DNA of 43,287 nucleotides from Acaryochloris sp. IP29b_bin.176 (lineage in GTDB: Bacteria > Cyanobacteriota > Cyanobacteriia > Thermosynechococcales > Thermosynechococcaceae), in contig JANQPU010000312.1 of the NCBI GenBank assembly GCA_028285315.1, positions 1 through 43,287 of the forward strand, written 5' to 3'. This document shows, in pieces, positions 42,834 through 43,287 of the stretch; position 1 is the stretch's first letter, and each line of letters begins with the position of its first letter. The notes beneath the pieces are model-generated. The model had not been told where the DNA came from. It did no database searches and saw only the letters and a list, made by a program, of their open reading frames with translations. The position numbers and the translations under genes were made by a program.

Positions 42834-43287
42834 TCGTATATTTTTGCTGTTTACCTAACTCACCGAACCTAAGTGCTCTGGCTTGCCAAGGTTAAATAGC
42901 TAACTTTGCAACATAATAATTTGTTTGCTTTTTTGTGTTTTAAATCGCTTCAAGTAACAAAACAGCTGAGTTGCAAATCTCAAGGGACTGCAACTTTTAA
43001 AAATCTGATTTGCTCTGACGAGAAAGAATTTAACCCACAAAAGAACTCTAGTCTGGATTTTTTTCCCCCAACTAGTTTTTCACAAATTATTCACGCACCT
43101 AGAGAAAAAATTAAGGAAATAGTTTTTTGGGGTAGAGTATGGGAAAGAAAAAAATTTGGCTCAATAGCTGTTTCAGGGAGGTTGCTTGATTCAAGTTGAA
43201 GAGGGTAATGTCAGGTAAAAATTTTCCTCCACTAGAATGATGCTAACGCTTTCTAAGTTAATCGATGAAGTCAGATGTTACGAGACT

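Noticed and set aside
42906-43199. A 97-codon plus-strand frame near the right edge
   Set aside because: Starts with TTG, AT-rich and low-complexity, no recognisable domain; likely accidental.

Overview
The window comes from a cyanobacterial chromosome. Direct signs are petB and petD of the cytochrome b6f complex, the start of psbK (photosystem II) at the left edge, ctpA (D1 C-terminal processing), rbcR, a CurT-type CAAD protein, and many copies of the cyanobacterial HIP1 octamer GCGATCGC (for example near 2670, 5853, 6475, 13225, 19436, 23798, 34740). The large WD40/AAA-like proteins and the protein style would fit a large-genome genus such as Acaryochloris, but that genus is a guess. I see no rRNA, tRNA, CRISPR array, transposase, integrase or phage gene. 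Most of the window is ordinary core genome.

Layout. 1-1863: psbK start (partial) and tgt on the minus strand, then a small coiled-coil membrane protein. 2093-4105: a structured leader and a two-gene unit of a DUF318-type permease with its TIGR03943 partner. 4106-8335: a PatA-like receiver protein, release factor 3 (prfC), the small LuxR-type regulator PedR and a small conserved protein. 8407-11640: an AGE-family sugar epimerase and a CPA-type Na+/H+ antiporter with a C-terminal TrkA-N domain. 11826-18451: an unrecognised orphan, proB, a CPBP membrane protease, a VOC protein, a DUF92 (VTE6-like) protein, a membrane-anchored unknown, rdgB, an extended RNase HI and curT. 18660-22611: an HD phosphohydrolase overlapping ctpA, divergent from petB-petD. 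22612-23729: a 1.1-kb gene-poor stretch with a terminator, a perfect 23-bp-arm inverted repeat, a hairpin-rich segment that may be an untranslated RNA, and a possible 37-residue membrane peptide. 23730-28078: def, dprA, nadC, rbcR. 28105-32009: a Ser/Thr kinase with N-terminal Cys pairs, an APH-fold kinase, a DOMON-like protein and an FHA protein. 32062-36946: two overlapping minus-strand genes for AAA-like NTPases, one carrying 14 WD40 repeats. 37186-40187: a secreted Arg/Trp-rich protein, two small proteins, KptA, a DUF2459 protein and a cyclophilin. 40209-42641: a tandemly duplicated pair of secreted proteins of unknown function. The last 0.6 kb holds a hairpin and no convincing gene.

How the genes work together. 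psbK, petBD, ctpA, curT, rbcR and pedR all serve or regulate thylakoid photosynthesis. The kinase and FHA genes lie within 2 kb of each other and could form a phospho-signalling pair. The AAA-like/WD40 pair looks like a two-component STAND-type switch of the kind suspected in conflict or programmed-response systems. The best candidate for something undescribed is the secreted cassette at 40209-42641: two copies of a unit made of a Ser/Thr-rich secreted protein ending in G-Y/F-S-F and a secreted protein with a conserved four-cysteine domain.
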